Source of the DNA: Candidatus Aminicenantota bacterium
GTDB taxonomy: Bacteria > Acidobacteriota > Aminicenantia > Aminicenantales > Aminicenantaceae
Direction of reading: 5' to 3'
Assembly (NCBI GenBank): GCA_016926925.1
Contig: JAFGNQ010000014.1
Span: 1-19,699, forward strand
Length of the DNA stretch: 19,699 nucleotides
Below, piece after piece: positions 12,697 to 19,699 of the stretch. The notes below the pieces were generated by a model. The model made no database searches and was not told where the DNA came from. It saw nothing but the letters and a program-made list of their open reading frames with translations. A program made the translations under genes and the position numbers. The stretch's first letter is position 1. Every line of letters begins with the position of its first letter.

Positions 12697-14976
12697 TTAC
12701 AGGCCTTTATCACTCAAGTCAAGCTTTCGCTTTATGATCGCCCGGTACATAAAGTGCTTGCTATCCCCTTCACAGGCTATGGGAATGGGTGTTTCCAAAA
12801 AGGTGGCTGTGATTTCTGTTTTCAACTCTGCTTCTTTCGGAATCTTCAATGTAAGTCTCGGCTGTAAGCTCATGGGCGGAAAGCTGTACCAGATGAGGGT
12901 GGCTCTCTCCGCAATTTTCTTTTGAAAGTGCAGGTTGCAATCTTCCACTGTGAAGGGTTGGCTGCATTTCACTTCCAGATTTACAGTATAGGGCTGCTTT
13001 TCGAATTCGAGAAGGACATCCATGCGCACCCACTTTTCTTGCCCTTCCTCCTCTGTCTGTAGAGTAACGCTATCTCTGATCCAATCCAAATCCAGGGGAT
13101 AATCTATCTCTTTTATACAGGATTTTGAATCCAAACGTTCCGGCTTTCCGGCAATATTCGTCTCGATTCCCTTTAGATAATCCCCGCTGTGAAACTCGAT
13201 ATATGTTCTGTCTTTTTCGCCATCATACCTCTGGTTGACGTGGACTTCCTGTTCCCAGGTCGAGGTATAGCTGGGCAGCGTCAGGAGATAGACTGCCCAA
13301 CCGACAATGAGTGCTGCCACAGGCAGGAGAAAAATTTTTTTTGGAAACCGGTTCAGCCAGAAGAGATCGCGCCGGGTACTGTAGCGAACCGCAGCAAATC
13401 CCAGCATAAGAGGCATGGACCAGATGAACATAAGCACGATCAAAGCCAGAGAAAATAGAAAGGAAGCTAAGGGTGAGTTTAGAGCTTCTAAGAACACCGG
13501 CGCAATTCCCCTGTAGACGAACTCGTAGTACTGAGGGATGAAGAGGAGGCGCAGCATCAAATAGGGCGAGATGAGCCATAGAATTCCCTTCAACCAGGTC
13601 CAGGGAATGAGACAGGCTAAGCTGATCAGAAAGAGAGCAGAGGCGGGATAAATCGCCAGGCGGGGTCCTGTAAATACCCAGGCGGCCAGGATGAACACGG
13701 AAAGATAGACGGCCGACCTTATAAGATAGAAGAAGGTATCCCTTCGCAGCTTCCATTTCCACAGAAGCTGAAGAGCCAGCCAAATTCCCAAGAAGGCGAA
13801 GGGAACGATCAGCAGCAGGTGCGGCGTCGGATGAGCGTACCAGAAAAAGCGCTGGCCCTTGAGGAGTCGCATCATTCCATCGGCCAGAGATATGACGATC
13901 AGGATGATAAGAAGCAGCACCGCCAATTTGGGCCAGGACTTCTTGACCTTTTTTCCTTCCTCGAAATCGACTCTCTTTCTTCTTGTGACAACCAAAGCCA
14001 ATCCGGCCAGAAAGAAACTGAGCACAAGAAAGATGACCTGAAGCGTCGGGCTGATGAAAAGAGGCTTTTCGTTCAGAAGGACCAGCATGTAATGGTCTTT
14101 ATTTTCTGGCGGCTGATCCTTGTCGAACCTGTCGATCAGCTCCATGATCAGCTTTCCACTTCTTTCCAACCCGTCGATTTTGAAATTTTCGACGGAGTCG
14201 TTGCGGGTGTGGATGGGGAAACGGACATCGCTGACAAAGGCGATAGCCGGGATCCCCTTTTTCATGAATGGCTGGTGGTCCGACCCTGCTCCGTCCAGGG
14301 CGCTGTTTGTGCTCTGAAAGTGGGTGGGATAGTCGATGTTCCGGTACCCTAGCGAATGGAAGGCATCGATACTGGCCGCAACCAGCCATTTCGGGGCCTG
14401 ATGCTCTTTGGTTTCGGGCCAGAGCATGAGCGGGGAATCATTGCTGGTCATGTCGAGCTGCAGCATCAAGGCGACATTGTCTAGAGGATAGTGCTCTACA
14501 AAGTGCCTGGAACCGACCAAGCCGGACTCCTCCCCACCGAAAGCAACAAAGACCAAGGTGGAATGATGCGGTCTCTGGCTGTAAACGCGGGCCAACTCGA
14601 TCAATGCGGCCACGCCGGAGACGTCGTCGTTGGCACCTGGTATTTCCGGCCCTGCTGAATCGATATGCGCTCCTAGCACGATTTCACGGTTGCTTTCCCC
14701 GCGCAAAAGGCCGTAGACATTGGCGCTGTTCGTGTTGACGCTCTTCGATTGCGAGACCACCTGCCAGCCCACTTCGCAACCGTATTCGGCCAGCTTTTTC
14801 GCCGTGTAGGCCAGAGCCTCTATCTCCTGAGGAGAACCCATAGGCCGCGGCCCGATCGTACCGGCCATATACTTAATGTGCTCGAAGGCTTTCTCCTTGG
14901 AGAATTCCTCCATCCCGAACATAGCTAGACTCAATACAAAAAAGACGAGAATTGGTCCGGCTATCCGTTTCATCAT
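12697..14976 (-). CDS. Polytopic M28-family zinc metallopeptidase
   Basis: A 759-aa membrane-anchored aminopeptidase-type enzyme. Residues 1-21 are a signal or anchor. Residues 30-285 form the M28 domain with a full di-zinc set: H104-x-D106, D117 in PGANDDVSG, E149/E150 in FGGEESG, D175 in QLDM and H256 in IHTRND. From about 312 to 590 there are roughly eight hydrophobic helices, including ones near 312-330, 350-366 and 383-402, plus others through the block ending YLLTL. Residues about 600-759 form a soluble beta-rich tail. This M28 plus many-helix plus C-terminal domain plan recalls eukaryotic ERMP1/Fxna. The start has AGGAGG 4 nt upstream of a tandem ATG pair (14976, 14973). It probably trims peptides outside the cytoplasm. 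Confidence 0.9.
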   Translation of the reverse strand: MMKRIAGPILVFFVLSLAMFGMEEFSKEKAFEHIKYMAGTIGPRPMGSPQEIEALAYTAKKLAEYGCEVGWQVVSQSKSVNTNSANVYGLLRGESNREIVLGAHIDSAGPEIPGANDDVSGVAALIELARVYSQRPHHSTLVFVAFGGEESGLVGSRHFVEHYPLDNVALMLQLDMTSNDSPLMLWPETKEHQAPKWLVAASIDAFHSLGYRNIDYPTHFQSTNSALDGAGSDHQPFMKKGIPAIAFVSDVRFPIHTRNDSVENFKIDGLERSGKLIMELIDRFDKDQPPENKDHYMLVLLNEKPLFISPTLQVIFLVLSFFLAGLALVVTRRKRVDFEEGKKVKKSWPKLAVLLLIILIVISLADGMMRLLKGQRFFWYAHPTPHLLLIVPFAFLGIWLALQLLWKWKLRRDTFFYLIRSAVYLSVFILAAWVFTGPRLAIYPASALFLISLACLIPWTWLKGILWLISPYLMLRLLFIPQYYEFVYRGIAPVFLEALNSPLASFLFSLALIVLMFIWSMPLMLGFAAVRYSTRRDLFWLNRFPKKIFLLPVAALIVGWAVYLLTLPSYTSTWEQEVHVNQRYDGEKDRTYIEFHSGDYLKGIETNIAGKPERLDSKSCIKEIDYPLDLDWIRDSVTLQTEEEGQEKWVRMDVLLEFEKQPYTVNLEVKCSQPFTVEDCNLHFQKKIAERATLIWYSFPPMSLQPRLTLKIPKEAELKTEITATFLETPIPIACEGDSKHFMYRAIIKRKLDLSDKGL

Positions 14977-15054
14977 TCTCCCTCCTTTCCATTCTTGTTT
15001 ACGAAGAAATGGGAAAAATTGTTCTGGTATATCCTATTTACCCCTTCCCTAAGC

Positions 15055-15083
15055 CTTATATCACAGGCGGAATCTTAGTTCAA
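15055..15083 (-). promoter_or_regulatory. Promoter candidate of the M28 peptidase gene
   Basis: On the minus strand, TTGAAC (15078-15083), a 17-nt spacer and TATAAG (15055-15060) predict a start near 15048 and a leader of about 70 nt. Matches to the consensus are 4/6 and 5/6 with ideal spacing. Confidence 0.45.
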
Positions 15084-15308
15084 TGACGAATGACTCCGGC
15101 TGACACTGAACGCATTTTAAAACCGGGAAAATAAGGATGTATAGGAATTACACGAGTGGATAAACTGACGCCAAACCACCTCCTTCGCATCGCCTCATTT
15201 CATGGACAAATCAGGTCTTTTACTTTTTCTCCAAGGAAAAAAACGAAGACGCAACAAAAAAAAGGTGCCTATAGAAAACATCGCATCGAAAAATCACATT
15301 TTTGAGTG

Positions 15309-15336
15309 ATGACAATGAGGGCAATTGAAATATAAT
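15309..15336 (+). promoter_or_regulatory. Promoter candidate of the methyltransferase-like gene
   Basis: ATGACA (15309-15314), a 16-nt spacer and a perfect TATAAT (15331-15336) predict a start near 15343, giving a 117-nt leader. This is among the better promoter matches in the window. Confidence 0.55.
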
Positions 15337-15382
15337 AAAGTTATCCTTATCGCAGAGAAAAATCTCATGGTATCCATCAAAG

Positions 15383-15400
15383 GTTCAGAAAATTCTGAAC
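15383..15400. repeat. Operator-like 8+2+8 inverted repeat in the leader
   Basis: GTTCAGAA (15383-15390) and TTCTGAAC (15393-15400) are exact reverse complements separated by AA. The 2-nt spacer is too tight for an ordinary RNA hairpin loop but typical for a dimeric repressor site. It lies about 40 nt after the predicted transcription start. Confidence 0.5.
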
Positions 15401-15459
15401 AGAGAAATAAAGTGAAGAATCTAGAGCAGAAATCCGGTTTTTATCGGAGAGGAGGAATT

Positions 15460-16146
15460 ATGGCTGAAGACAAATCTGAAACACGCATAGCGCCTAGGTT
15501 CATATTTTTCCTTTTGCTTCAGGCGGGCTTTTTTTTCTTGCCGGCAGGCACCCTCAACTGGCCCGAAGCCTGGATTTGGCTCGCCATTTTCCTCATATAC
15601 GGAGTTGCCATCATTATCTGGATGAAGAAATACGACCCCGAGCTCTTCCGGGAGCGATCCAGGATAAAGATTCCGAAAAGGAAATGGGATAAGCTCATCG
15701 GTGTGGGCCTGGCCGTCTTTTTTATTCCGGTCTATGTGATTCCGGGTTTCGATGCGGTCCGGTACGGGTGGTCCCATGTCCCCGTCCCCGTCGAAATCAT
15801 AGGCTTCCTCTGTTTTGTGGTTTCGGTCGCATGGGTGGCCAGGGTGGCTAAGGAGAACACCTATCTCTCCCGCATCGTGGAAATCCAAAAGGAGCGGGGT
15901 CATAAGGTCATTACTACAGGCCCTTACAGGTTTGTTCGGCATCCGATGTATCTGGGCTCGATAGTATATATAATCAGTATTCCGCTTGCCCTGGGGTCGT
16001 TGTATGCCCTTATCCCCAGCGCTCTCTGCGCCATCCTCCTCATCATCCGCACCCGCTTCGAAGAAAAAACCCTTCACTCTGAACTCGAAGGCTATCCGGA
16101 ATACGCCCGGAAAACGCGCTTCCGCCTTTTCCCCGGGATTTGGTAA
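15460..16146 (+). CDS. Isoprenylcysteine carboxyl methyltransferase-like membrane protein
   Basis: A 228-aa polytopic protein of the ICMT/phospholipid-methyltransferase-like family. Hydrophobic helices lie at about 14-29, 38-54, 79-95, 111-127 and 166-196. The cofactor-binding signature near the C-terminus is clear: TGPYRFVRHPMYLG (residues 153-166), then RFEEKTLHSELEGYPEYARK with the paired glutamates (201-202) and the terminal RFRLFPGIW. Bacterial members have no known prenylated substrate and probably methylate a lipid or small molecule. The start at 15460 is fixed by AGAGGAGG 4 nt upstream; the frame is open back to 15325 but lacks a ribosome site there. It stands alone between the M28 gene and the kinase operon, and no terminator is evident after it. 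Confidence 0.87.
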   Translation: MAEDKSETRIAPRFIFFLLLQAGFFFLPAGTLNWPEAWIWLAIFLIYGVAIIIWMKKYDPELFRERSRIKIPKRKWDKLIGVGLAVFFIPVYVIPGFDAVRYGWSHVPVPVEIIGFLCFVVSVAWVARVAKENTYLSRIVEIQKERGHKVITTGPYRFVRHPMYLGSIVYIISIPLALGSLYALIPSALCAILLIIRTRFEEKTLHSELEGYPEYARKTRFRLFPGIW

Positions 16147-16181
16147 TAAGCTAAAAAGAGATTTTATCCTCACGCTCAATT

Positions 16182-16223
16182 TTTACATTATTTTGACATT
16201 TGTGGTATCCCTTCGCCTATAAT
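16182..16223 (+). promoter_or_regulatory. Promoter of the kinase operon with regulator-like half-sites
   Basis: TTGACA (16193-16198) and a perfect TATAAT (16218-16223) are separated by 19 nt, longer than optimal, which suits an activated promoter. TTTACAT (16182-16188) and TTTGACAT (16192-16199) form two units at a 10-nt step. The 11-mer TTTGACATTTG (16192-16202) recurs exactly at 19049-19059 before the next regulated gene, so autoregulation by the response regulator is likely. Confidence 0.55.
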
Positions 16224-16255
16224 GAAATCAAAGGTGGAGGTTCTTTGAATCGATC

Positions 16256-18340
16256 ATGAAAACATTCTCTTTTTCTGGTCTTCTGGCCAAAAAGAAGATC
16301 ACCATCATCTTCCTGTTGGCTATAATCCTGCCCTCTCTTTTCATCGCTTATCTGAGTCTGAAAACATTTGCCCAGCGGAGAGAAACACTCCAACAACTCC
16401 TGGACTCAAACCTCTGGATATCAGGGAATGCCGCCCTCAAATCCTTTGAAAACGCTCTCTGGAAATTAGAAAAAGAACTGTTGGCCAGAGAACATTTTGA
16501 AAATTTGTCGACCGGAGGCGGACCCTCAGCTCAAGGAAAATATTTTTTGTTGGATGGGGATCATCACATTATTTATCCGGAACGGGTAAAAGATAGAAAA
16601 TTAGATTTCGCAGAGAAAAAAAATTCCCGCCAACAATCACTTGATTTGACCTTCCGGAAGGCTGAAAATTTAGAATTCGCCGAAAAAGATCATCTTCGAG
16701 CCGCCGAACTCTATCAAAAGTACTTCCGGCAGGCTTCCTCTAAAAGACACAAGGTCCATGCCCTAGAGGCCTTGGGGCGATGCCACCTTATTTTGAAAAA
16801 TTATGAGCGAGCTTCTGAATTTTACGTTCAGCTTCTCAATGAATACAGTCATCTGAAAAACAAGGCTGGACATCCCTACGGCATAATCGCTTCCCTTCAG
16901 CTTTATGAAATCAGTAAACACCTGAGTACAAATACAAAAAGCGTCGAATCTTTGATCCTTCTCTACGAAAAAATCAAAGAAGGCGAGTGGCTGATCGACA
17001 TCGCCGCCTACGATTTTTTTATCAAGGAAATAGAATCCTCCGTTGGAGAAGAATTGAGAAAGCTAGATCTTCCCGAAAGTCATAAGTTTTTCCAATCCCT
17101 TAAGCAGAAAAACTCGGCTTTCCTGGAAGACCTTCTGTTTGCCGATTTCTTGAATTCCGAGATAATACCCCGATTGAAAGAACGCATAAATCATGCAGCA
17201 GGAAAAGAAGGGGATCAAACCGACCGTTTTTTTGTCCAATATAAGGGCCATCCTTATATCATTTCTTATCAACTCCTCCCCCGTCTTGAACCTGGGATAT
17301 GCGGAGGGTTTTGCTGGGATCTCGTATCATGGAAGAAAACGATCATTCCTCAAATATTGAATAGCATCGAAAAAGAATCGAACTTAGAAGCCCGGATAAT
17401 TGATGGCGAAGAAAATGTTTTAGATAAAGACGCGGCAATTAAATCTTCGCCTTTTTTAACGCTACCTTACCGGCAATTCCCTCTCCCCTGGAAATTCGTC
17501 GTGTCCCAACCGGGATTGGGAGACCTCCATCAAGCTGCCAAACGAGAAGTAATTGTCTACGGAGTTCTTCTTTCGGTCATCGTAACCTTAATGGTTTTGG
17601 GAGCCTTACTCATCGCTCGTGACATCATCCGGGAGAGAGAGGCCACCCGCCAAAAGACCGATTTCGTCCATAACGTCTCCCACGAACTGAAAACTCCTCT
17701 CACTCTGATCCGTCTCTACGGGGAAACACTGCAGCGGAAAACGGATCTTTCCTCTGTTCAAAAAGAGGAATGCTATGAAATCATCACCAAAGAAAGCGAA
17801 CGCCTTTCCCACCTGATCAACAATGTGCTCGATTTCTCACGGATCGACATGGGGAGGAAAGAATTCGATTTTCAAAAAGGGAACTTGGCCGAAGTGGTGA
17901 GGGACGCTCTAGAATCCTACCGATACCACCTGGAAAAGAAAGGATTTTCTATCCAAGAGAATATTGATTCCCGTATCCCGCAAATACGCTTCGACCGGGA
18001 AGCCATTTCCAGTGTTGTGATCAATCTCCTGAGCAATGCCGTGAAGTATTCTTATGACAGAAAGGAAGTCGAAGTCAAGTTGTTCCAAATAAATAAATCT
18101 ATCATCCTACAGGTGACAGATAAGGGTATAGGAATAGCTCCCAAAGAAATCAAGAAAATTTTTAAAAGATTTTATCGCTTAAAAAATAAAGCATTATCCG
18201 ATGCCAAGGGAAGCGGGCTTGGGCTGACTCTGGTTAAACACATTACCGAGGCCCATGGAGGAAGAATCGAGGTGGAAAGCGAGCCGGGCAAGGGGAGCAC
18301 ATTTTCCCTAATTCTCCCAATCGACAGGATTAAGGGATAA
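16256..18340 (+). CDS. Sensor histidine kinase with TPR-like extracytoplasmic domain
   Basis: A 694-aa two-pass membrane kinase. TM1 lies at residues 15-34 and TM2 at about 433-454; the 400 residues between face outward. That sensor region holds a helical repeat section (about 133-200: [20 protein letters not shown], then [20 protein letters not shown]) that reads as two TPR units. A beta-rich PAS/Cache-like section (about 322-415) follows. The cytoplasmic part is complete: H-box [16 protein letters not shown] with His476, N-box [11 protein letters not shown] (N594), G1 DKGIGIAP, F-box FKRFYRL and G2 GSGLGLTLV. The class is PhoR/HPK1-like. It lies 3 nt before its response regulator. GGAGG is 15 nt from the ATG, a long spacing, and no better in-frame start exists. 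Signal unknown; TPRs suggest peptide or protein sensing. Confidence 0.92.
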   Translation: MKTFSFSGLLAKKKITIIFLLAIILPSLFIAYLSLKTFAQRRETLQQLLDSNLWISGNAALKSFENALWKLEKELLAREHFENLSTGGGPSAQGKYFLLDGDHHIIYPERVKDRKLDFAEKKNSRQQSLDLTFRKAENLEFAEKDHLRAAELYQKYFRQASSKRHKVHALEALGRCHLILKNYERASEFYVQLLNEYSHLKNKAGHPYGIIASLQLYEISKHLSTNTKSVESLILLYEKIKEGEWLIDIAAYDFFIKEIESSVGEELRKLDLPESHKFFQSLKQKNSAFLEDLLFADFLNSEIIPRLKERINHAAGKEGDQTDRFFVQYKGHPYIISYQLLPRLEPGICGGFCWDLVSWKKTIIPQILNSIEKESNLEARIIDGEENVLDKDAAIKSSPFLTLPYRQFPLPWKFVVSQPGLGDLHQAAKREVIVYGVLLSVIVTLMVLGALLIARDIIREREATRQKTDFVHNVSHELKTPLTLIRLYGETLQRKTDLSSVQKEECYEIITKESERLSHLINNVLDFSRIDMGRKEFDFQKGNLAEVVRDALESYRYHLEKKGFSIQENIDSRIPQIRFDREAISSVVINLLSNAVKYSYDRKEVEVKLFQINKSIILQVTDKGIGIAPKEIKKIFKRFYRLKNKALSDAKGSGLGLTLVKHITEAHGGRIEVESEPGKGSTFSLILPIDRIKG

Positions 18341-18343
18341 ATC

Positions 18344-19033
18344 TTGAAAGAAAAGATCCTGATCATCGAAGACGAAGCAGACCTGGTCAAGGGATTGAGG
18401 CTCAATCTCGAAGATGAAGGGTATCAGTTGATTTGGGCGGCCGATGGAGCTCGAGGGATTGAGTGCGTTGCGAAGGAGAAACCGGATTTGATCCTGCTGG
18501 ATATCATGCTCCCCGAAAAAGACGGGCTGGAGGTTTGCCGGGAACTGCGGGAAAAAAAGATCGGCACTCCCATCATCATGCTCACCGCCAAAGGTGAAGA
18601 GATCGATAAAGTGCTGGGATTGGAAATCGGGGCCGATGATTACATCACCAAGCCTTTCAGCATCCGGGAACTGCTGGCCCGCATAAAGGCCCACTTGAGA
18701 CGGGAGCAAAGAGGGGGCAGATCGATCCCGGATGTCTGTACCTTCGGTGATGTGGAAGTCGACTTCAATCATTTCAAAATAAAGCGTAAGGGCCGGGAAT
18801 GGGAGTTGACTTCTCTGGAAGCGGCAATTTTGAAATATTTCATCTCTCGGCCGGGAGAAGTGGTTAACCGCAACGATCTTCTGGATGAAGTCTGGGGGTA
18901 TGAAAAATTTCCGACTACCCGCACCATAGACAACCACATCCTGAAATTGAGAAAGAAAATCGAGGACGATCCCTCTCATCCCCAGCATATCCTCTCCGTC
19001 TATGGGGAAGGGTACAGATTCTTGGACCGATGA
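18344..19033 (+). CDS. OmpR/PhoB-family response regulator
   Basis: A 229-aa regulator with a receiver domain (residues 3-115) and a winged-helix DNA-binding domain (about 130-228). The receiver has the acidic pair D10-E11, phospho-acceptor D53 in [10 protein letters not shown]81 and K103 in DDYITKPF. The DNA-binding half shows [38 protein letters not shown] and the terminal hairpin YGEGYRFL. The start is TTG at 18344 with AAGGGA about 7 nt upstream; the gene begins 3 nt after the kinase stop, so the two are one unit. Its stop codon (19031-19033) is itself the first TGA of a four-unit TGACA array, which I take as the regulator's own binding site for the following gene. Confidence 0.94.
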   Translation: MKEKILIIEDEADLVKGLRLNLEDEGYQLIWAADGARGIECVAKEKPDLILLDIMLPEKDGLEVCRELREKKIGTPIIMLTAKGEEIDKVLGLEIGADDYITKPFSIRELLARIKAHLRREQRGGRSIPDVCTFGDVEVDFNHFKIKRKGREWELTSLEAAILKYFISRPGEVVNRNDLLDEVWGYEKFPTTRTIDNHILKLRKKIEDDPSHPQHILSVYGEGYRFLDR

Positions 19034-19092
19034 CAATCTTTGACATTCTTTGACATTTGTTTGACAACAAAAAAGAAGAAAGGAGCTAGATT
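19031..19092 (+). promoter_or_regulatory. TGACA direct-repeat array and promoter of the TPR gene
   Basis: TGACA occurs at 19031, 19041, 19051 and 19062, that is at 10, 10 and 11 nt steps, three of the four preceded by TT. PhoB/PhoP/OmpR-type proteins bind direct repeats of this period. The last unit, TTGACA at 19061-19066, can also act as a -35 with TAGATT (19087-19092) after a 20-nt spacer, again longer than optimal as at the kinase promoter. Confidence 0.6.
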
Positions 19093-19095
19093 GAA

Positions 19096-19125
19096 TGGTG
19101 AAAAACCAAAAAAGGAGTTTCACCA
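19096..19125 (+). promoter_or_regulatory. Hairpin enclosing the ribosome site of the TPR gene
   Basis: TGGTGAAA (19096-19103) and TTTCACCA (19118-19125) are exact 8-nt reverse complements. The 14-nt loop contains the Shine-Dalgarno AAAGGAG (19111-19117), and the last paired base is the A of the ATG. The start codon is therefore at the stem edge and the ribosome site is constrained within the loop. Confidence 0.6.
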
Positions 19126-19699
19126 TGCAATTTAAAAAAATTGTCCTTTCCACGATTCTGATATCCATGACTGCCTTGATTATCACGGCCTTCGGCAATC
19201 AGAATGCCCCCGAGCACAAAGTCCTCTTCGAGAAGGCCAGATACACCATGGAGACCAAAGGGGATCTCAAAGGTGCCATCGAGCTCTTTAAAGAAATCAT
19301 CCGGAAGTATCCTGACGACCGCGTATATGCCGCAAAATCGCAGTATTACATCGGCATCTGCTATGAAAAGCTGGGGCTGAGCCAGGCTAAAAGCGCATTC
19401 CAGGAGGTTGTTGAAAAATATCCGGAACAGACTGAGGCAGTCAACCGGGCCAAAGAAAAACTTTCTAATCTCGTAAGGGCGGCAGCTGTCATTGAGAATA
19501 TCGATACGGAGCTGAGAGTGAGACGGCTCTTATCAGGCCTCGAGGTCATGTTCGATGGATGGTTGGGTGCGGTCTCTCCCGATGGCCAATACGTCTCGGT
19601 CGTTGATTGGGAAACAGGTGACTTGGCTATAAGGAATCTCATCACCGGAGAGAAAACCCGTCTTACCAATAAGGGGAGCTGGGACGAATCCAATGAGTA
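19125..19699 (+). CDS. Secreted TPR and beta-propeller (PD40-like) protein, N-terminal part
   Basis: The first 191 residues of a larger protein that runs past the window end. Residues 1-23 are a signal peptide (hydrophobic IVLSTILISMTALIITAF). Residues 30-120 contain two TPR-like helical units of the YbgF/tol-pal type, GDLKGAIELFKEIIRKYPDD and AKSQYYIGICYEKLG followed by AFQEVVEKYP. From about 140 a WD40/TolB-like propeller begins: AVSPDGQYVSVVDWETGDLA is one PD40 blade. Proteins with this plan usually lie in the periplasm or on the surface; their function is poorly known. The start has AAAGGAG 7 nt upstream. Its own TPRs, and the TPR-like sensor of the kinase just upstream, suggest that kinase and target protein may recognise related ligands. 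Confidence 0.85.
   Translation, partial: MQFKKIVLSTILISMTALIITAFGNQNAPEHKVLFEKARYTMETKGDLKGAIELFKEIIRKYPDDRVYAAKSQYYIGICYEKLGLSQAKSAFQEVVEKYPEQTEAVNRAKEKLSNLVRAAAVIENIDTELRVRRLLSGLEVMFDGWLGAVSPDGQYVSVVDWETGDLAIRNLITGEKTRLTNKGSWDESNE

Larger units (their letters stand above)
14977..15459. other. Divergent control region between the M28 and methyltransferase genes
   Basis: A 483-nt gene-free, AT-rich stretch. It holds a promoter candidate in each direction (15055-15083 minus, 15309-15336 plus), an ATCAC/GTGAT inverted repeat next to the plus -35 (15293-15310), and a near-palindrome at 15383-15400. I see no credible coding frame: the upstream extension of the methyltransferase frame to 15325 lacks a ribosome site, and its first 45 residues are not domain-like. 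Confidence 0.55.

Noticed and set aside
13819..14352. Plus-strand 177-codon open frame opposite the M28 peptidase
   Set aside because: It mirrors the M28 catalytic and membrane region; low-complexity charged translation without domain or ribosome site.
15325..15459. Longer N-terminus of the methyltransferase-like protein from 15325
   Set aside because: No ribosome site at 15325, whereas 15460 has a strong AGAGGAGG; the TATAAT promoter at 15331-15336 also lies inside the extension.
1..19699. CRISPR arrays, tRNA or rRNA genes, insertion sequences
   Set aside because: No regular repeat-spacer pattern, tRNA-like cloverleaf, rRNA stretch, transposase or terminal inverted repeats were recognised.

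Overview
The window looks like a chromosomal piece from an anaerobic, diderm, mesophilic-to-moderate GC bacterium. My best guess is an uncultured Acidobacteriota/Aminicenantes-type lineage. This rests on three things seen here: an indolepyruvate:ferredoxin oxidoreductase with an FrhB-like iron-sulfur flavoprotein, a TPR plus beta-propeller (PD40-like) secreted protein, and a secreted caspase-like protein ending in a probable outer-membrane barrel. The assignment is an inference from gene style; no rRNA or tRNA is present to anchor it.

Layout. (1) 1-1182: the 5' part of a secreted S15-type CocE/NonD hydrolase on the minus strand, divergent from a Nudix hydrolase. (2) 1412-7633: a plus-strand run of an ECF-like sigma factor, a one-TM anti-sigma-like protein with a DUF4384-like outer domain, a secreted caspase-family protein with an EF-hand-like loop and a C-terminal barrel, then two beta-lactamase-family serine hydrolases. 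The first hydrolase is broken by one extra C in a run of eight; the second is a probable lipoprotein. A clear hairpin-plus-T terminator closes the run at 7689-7710. (3) 7717-11880: a tight FrhB-like / IorA / IorB operon for 2-oxoacid (aryl-pyruvate) oxidation, ending in a terminator near 11855-11880. (4) 11864-14976, minus strand: a hot-dog thioesterase and a large polytopic M28 metallopeptidase. (5) 15460-16146: an isoprenylcysteine-methyltransferase-like membrane protein. (6) 16256-19699: a histidine kinase with a TPR-like external sensor, a PhoB/OmpR-type response regulator, and the start of a secreted TPR/propeller protein.

How the parts work together. The sigma/anti-sigma/caspase trio reads as an envelope-signalling unit: gene overlap and 2-nt spacing imply co-translation, and the anti-sigma spans the inner membrane while the protease domain lies outside. 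The kinase/regulator pair appears to control itself and the following TPR protein. An exact TTTGACATTTG lies in both upstream regions, and four TGACA units at 10-11 nt spacing sit directly between the regulator and the TPR gene.

Two genes, the sigma factor and the terminal TPR gene, have strong inverted repeats folding over their translation start regions, which suggests control of translation. The most promising undescribed systems here are the sigma/anti-sigma/outer-membrane caspase operon and the TPR-sensor kinase with its TGACA-array regulon.
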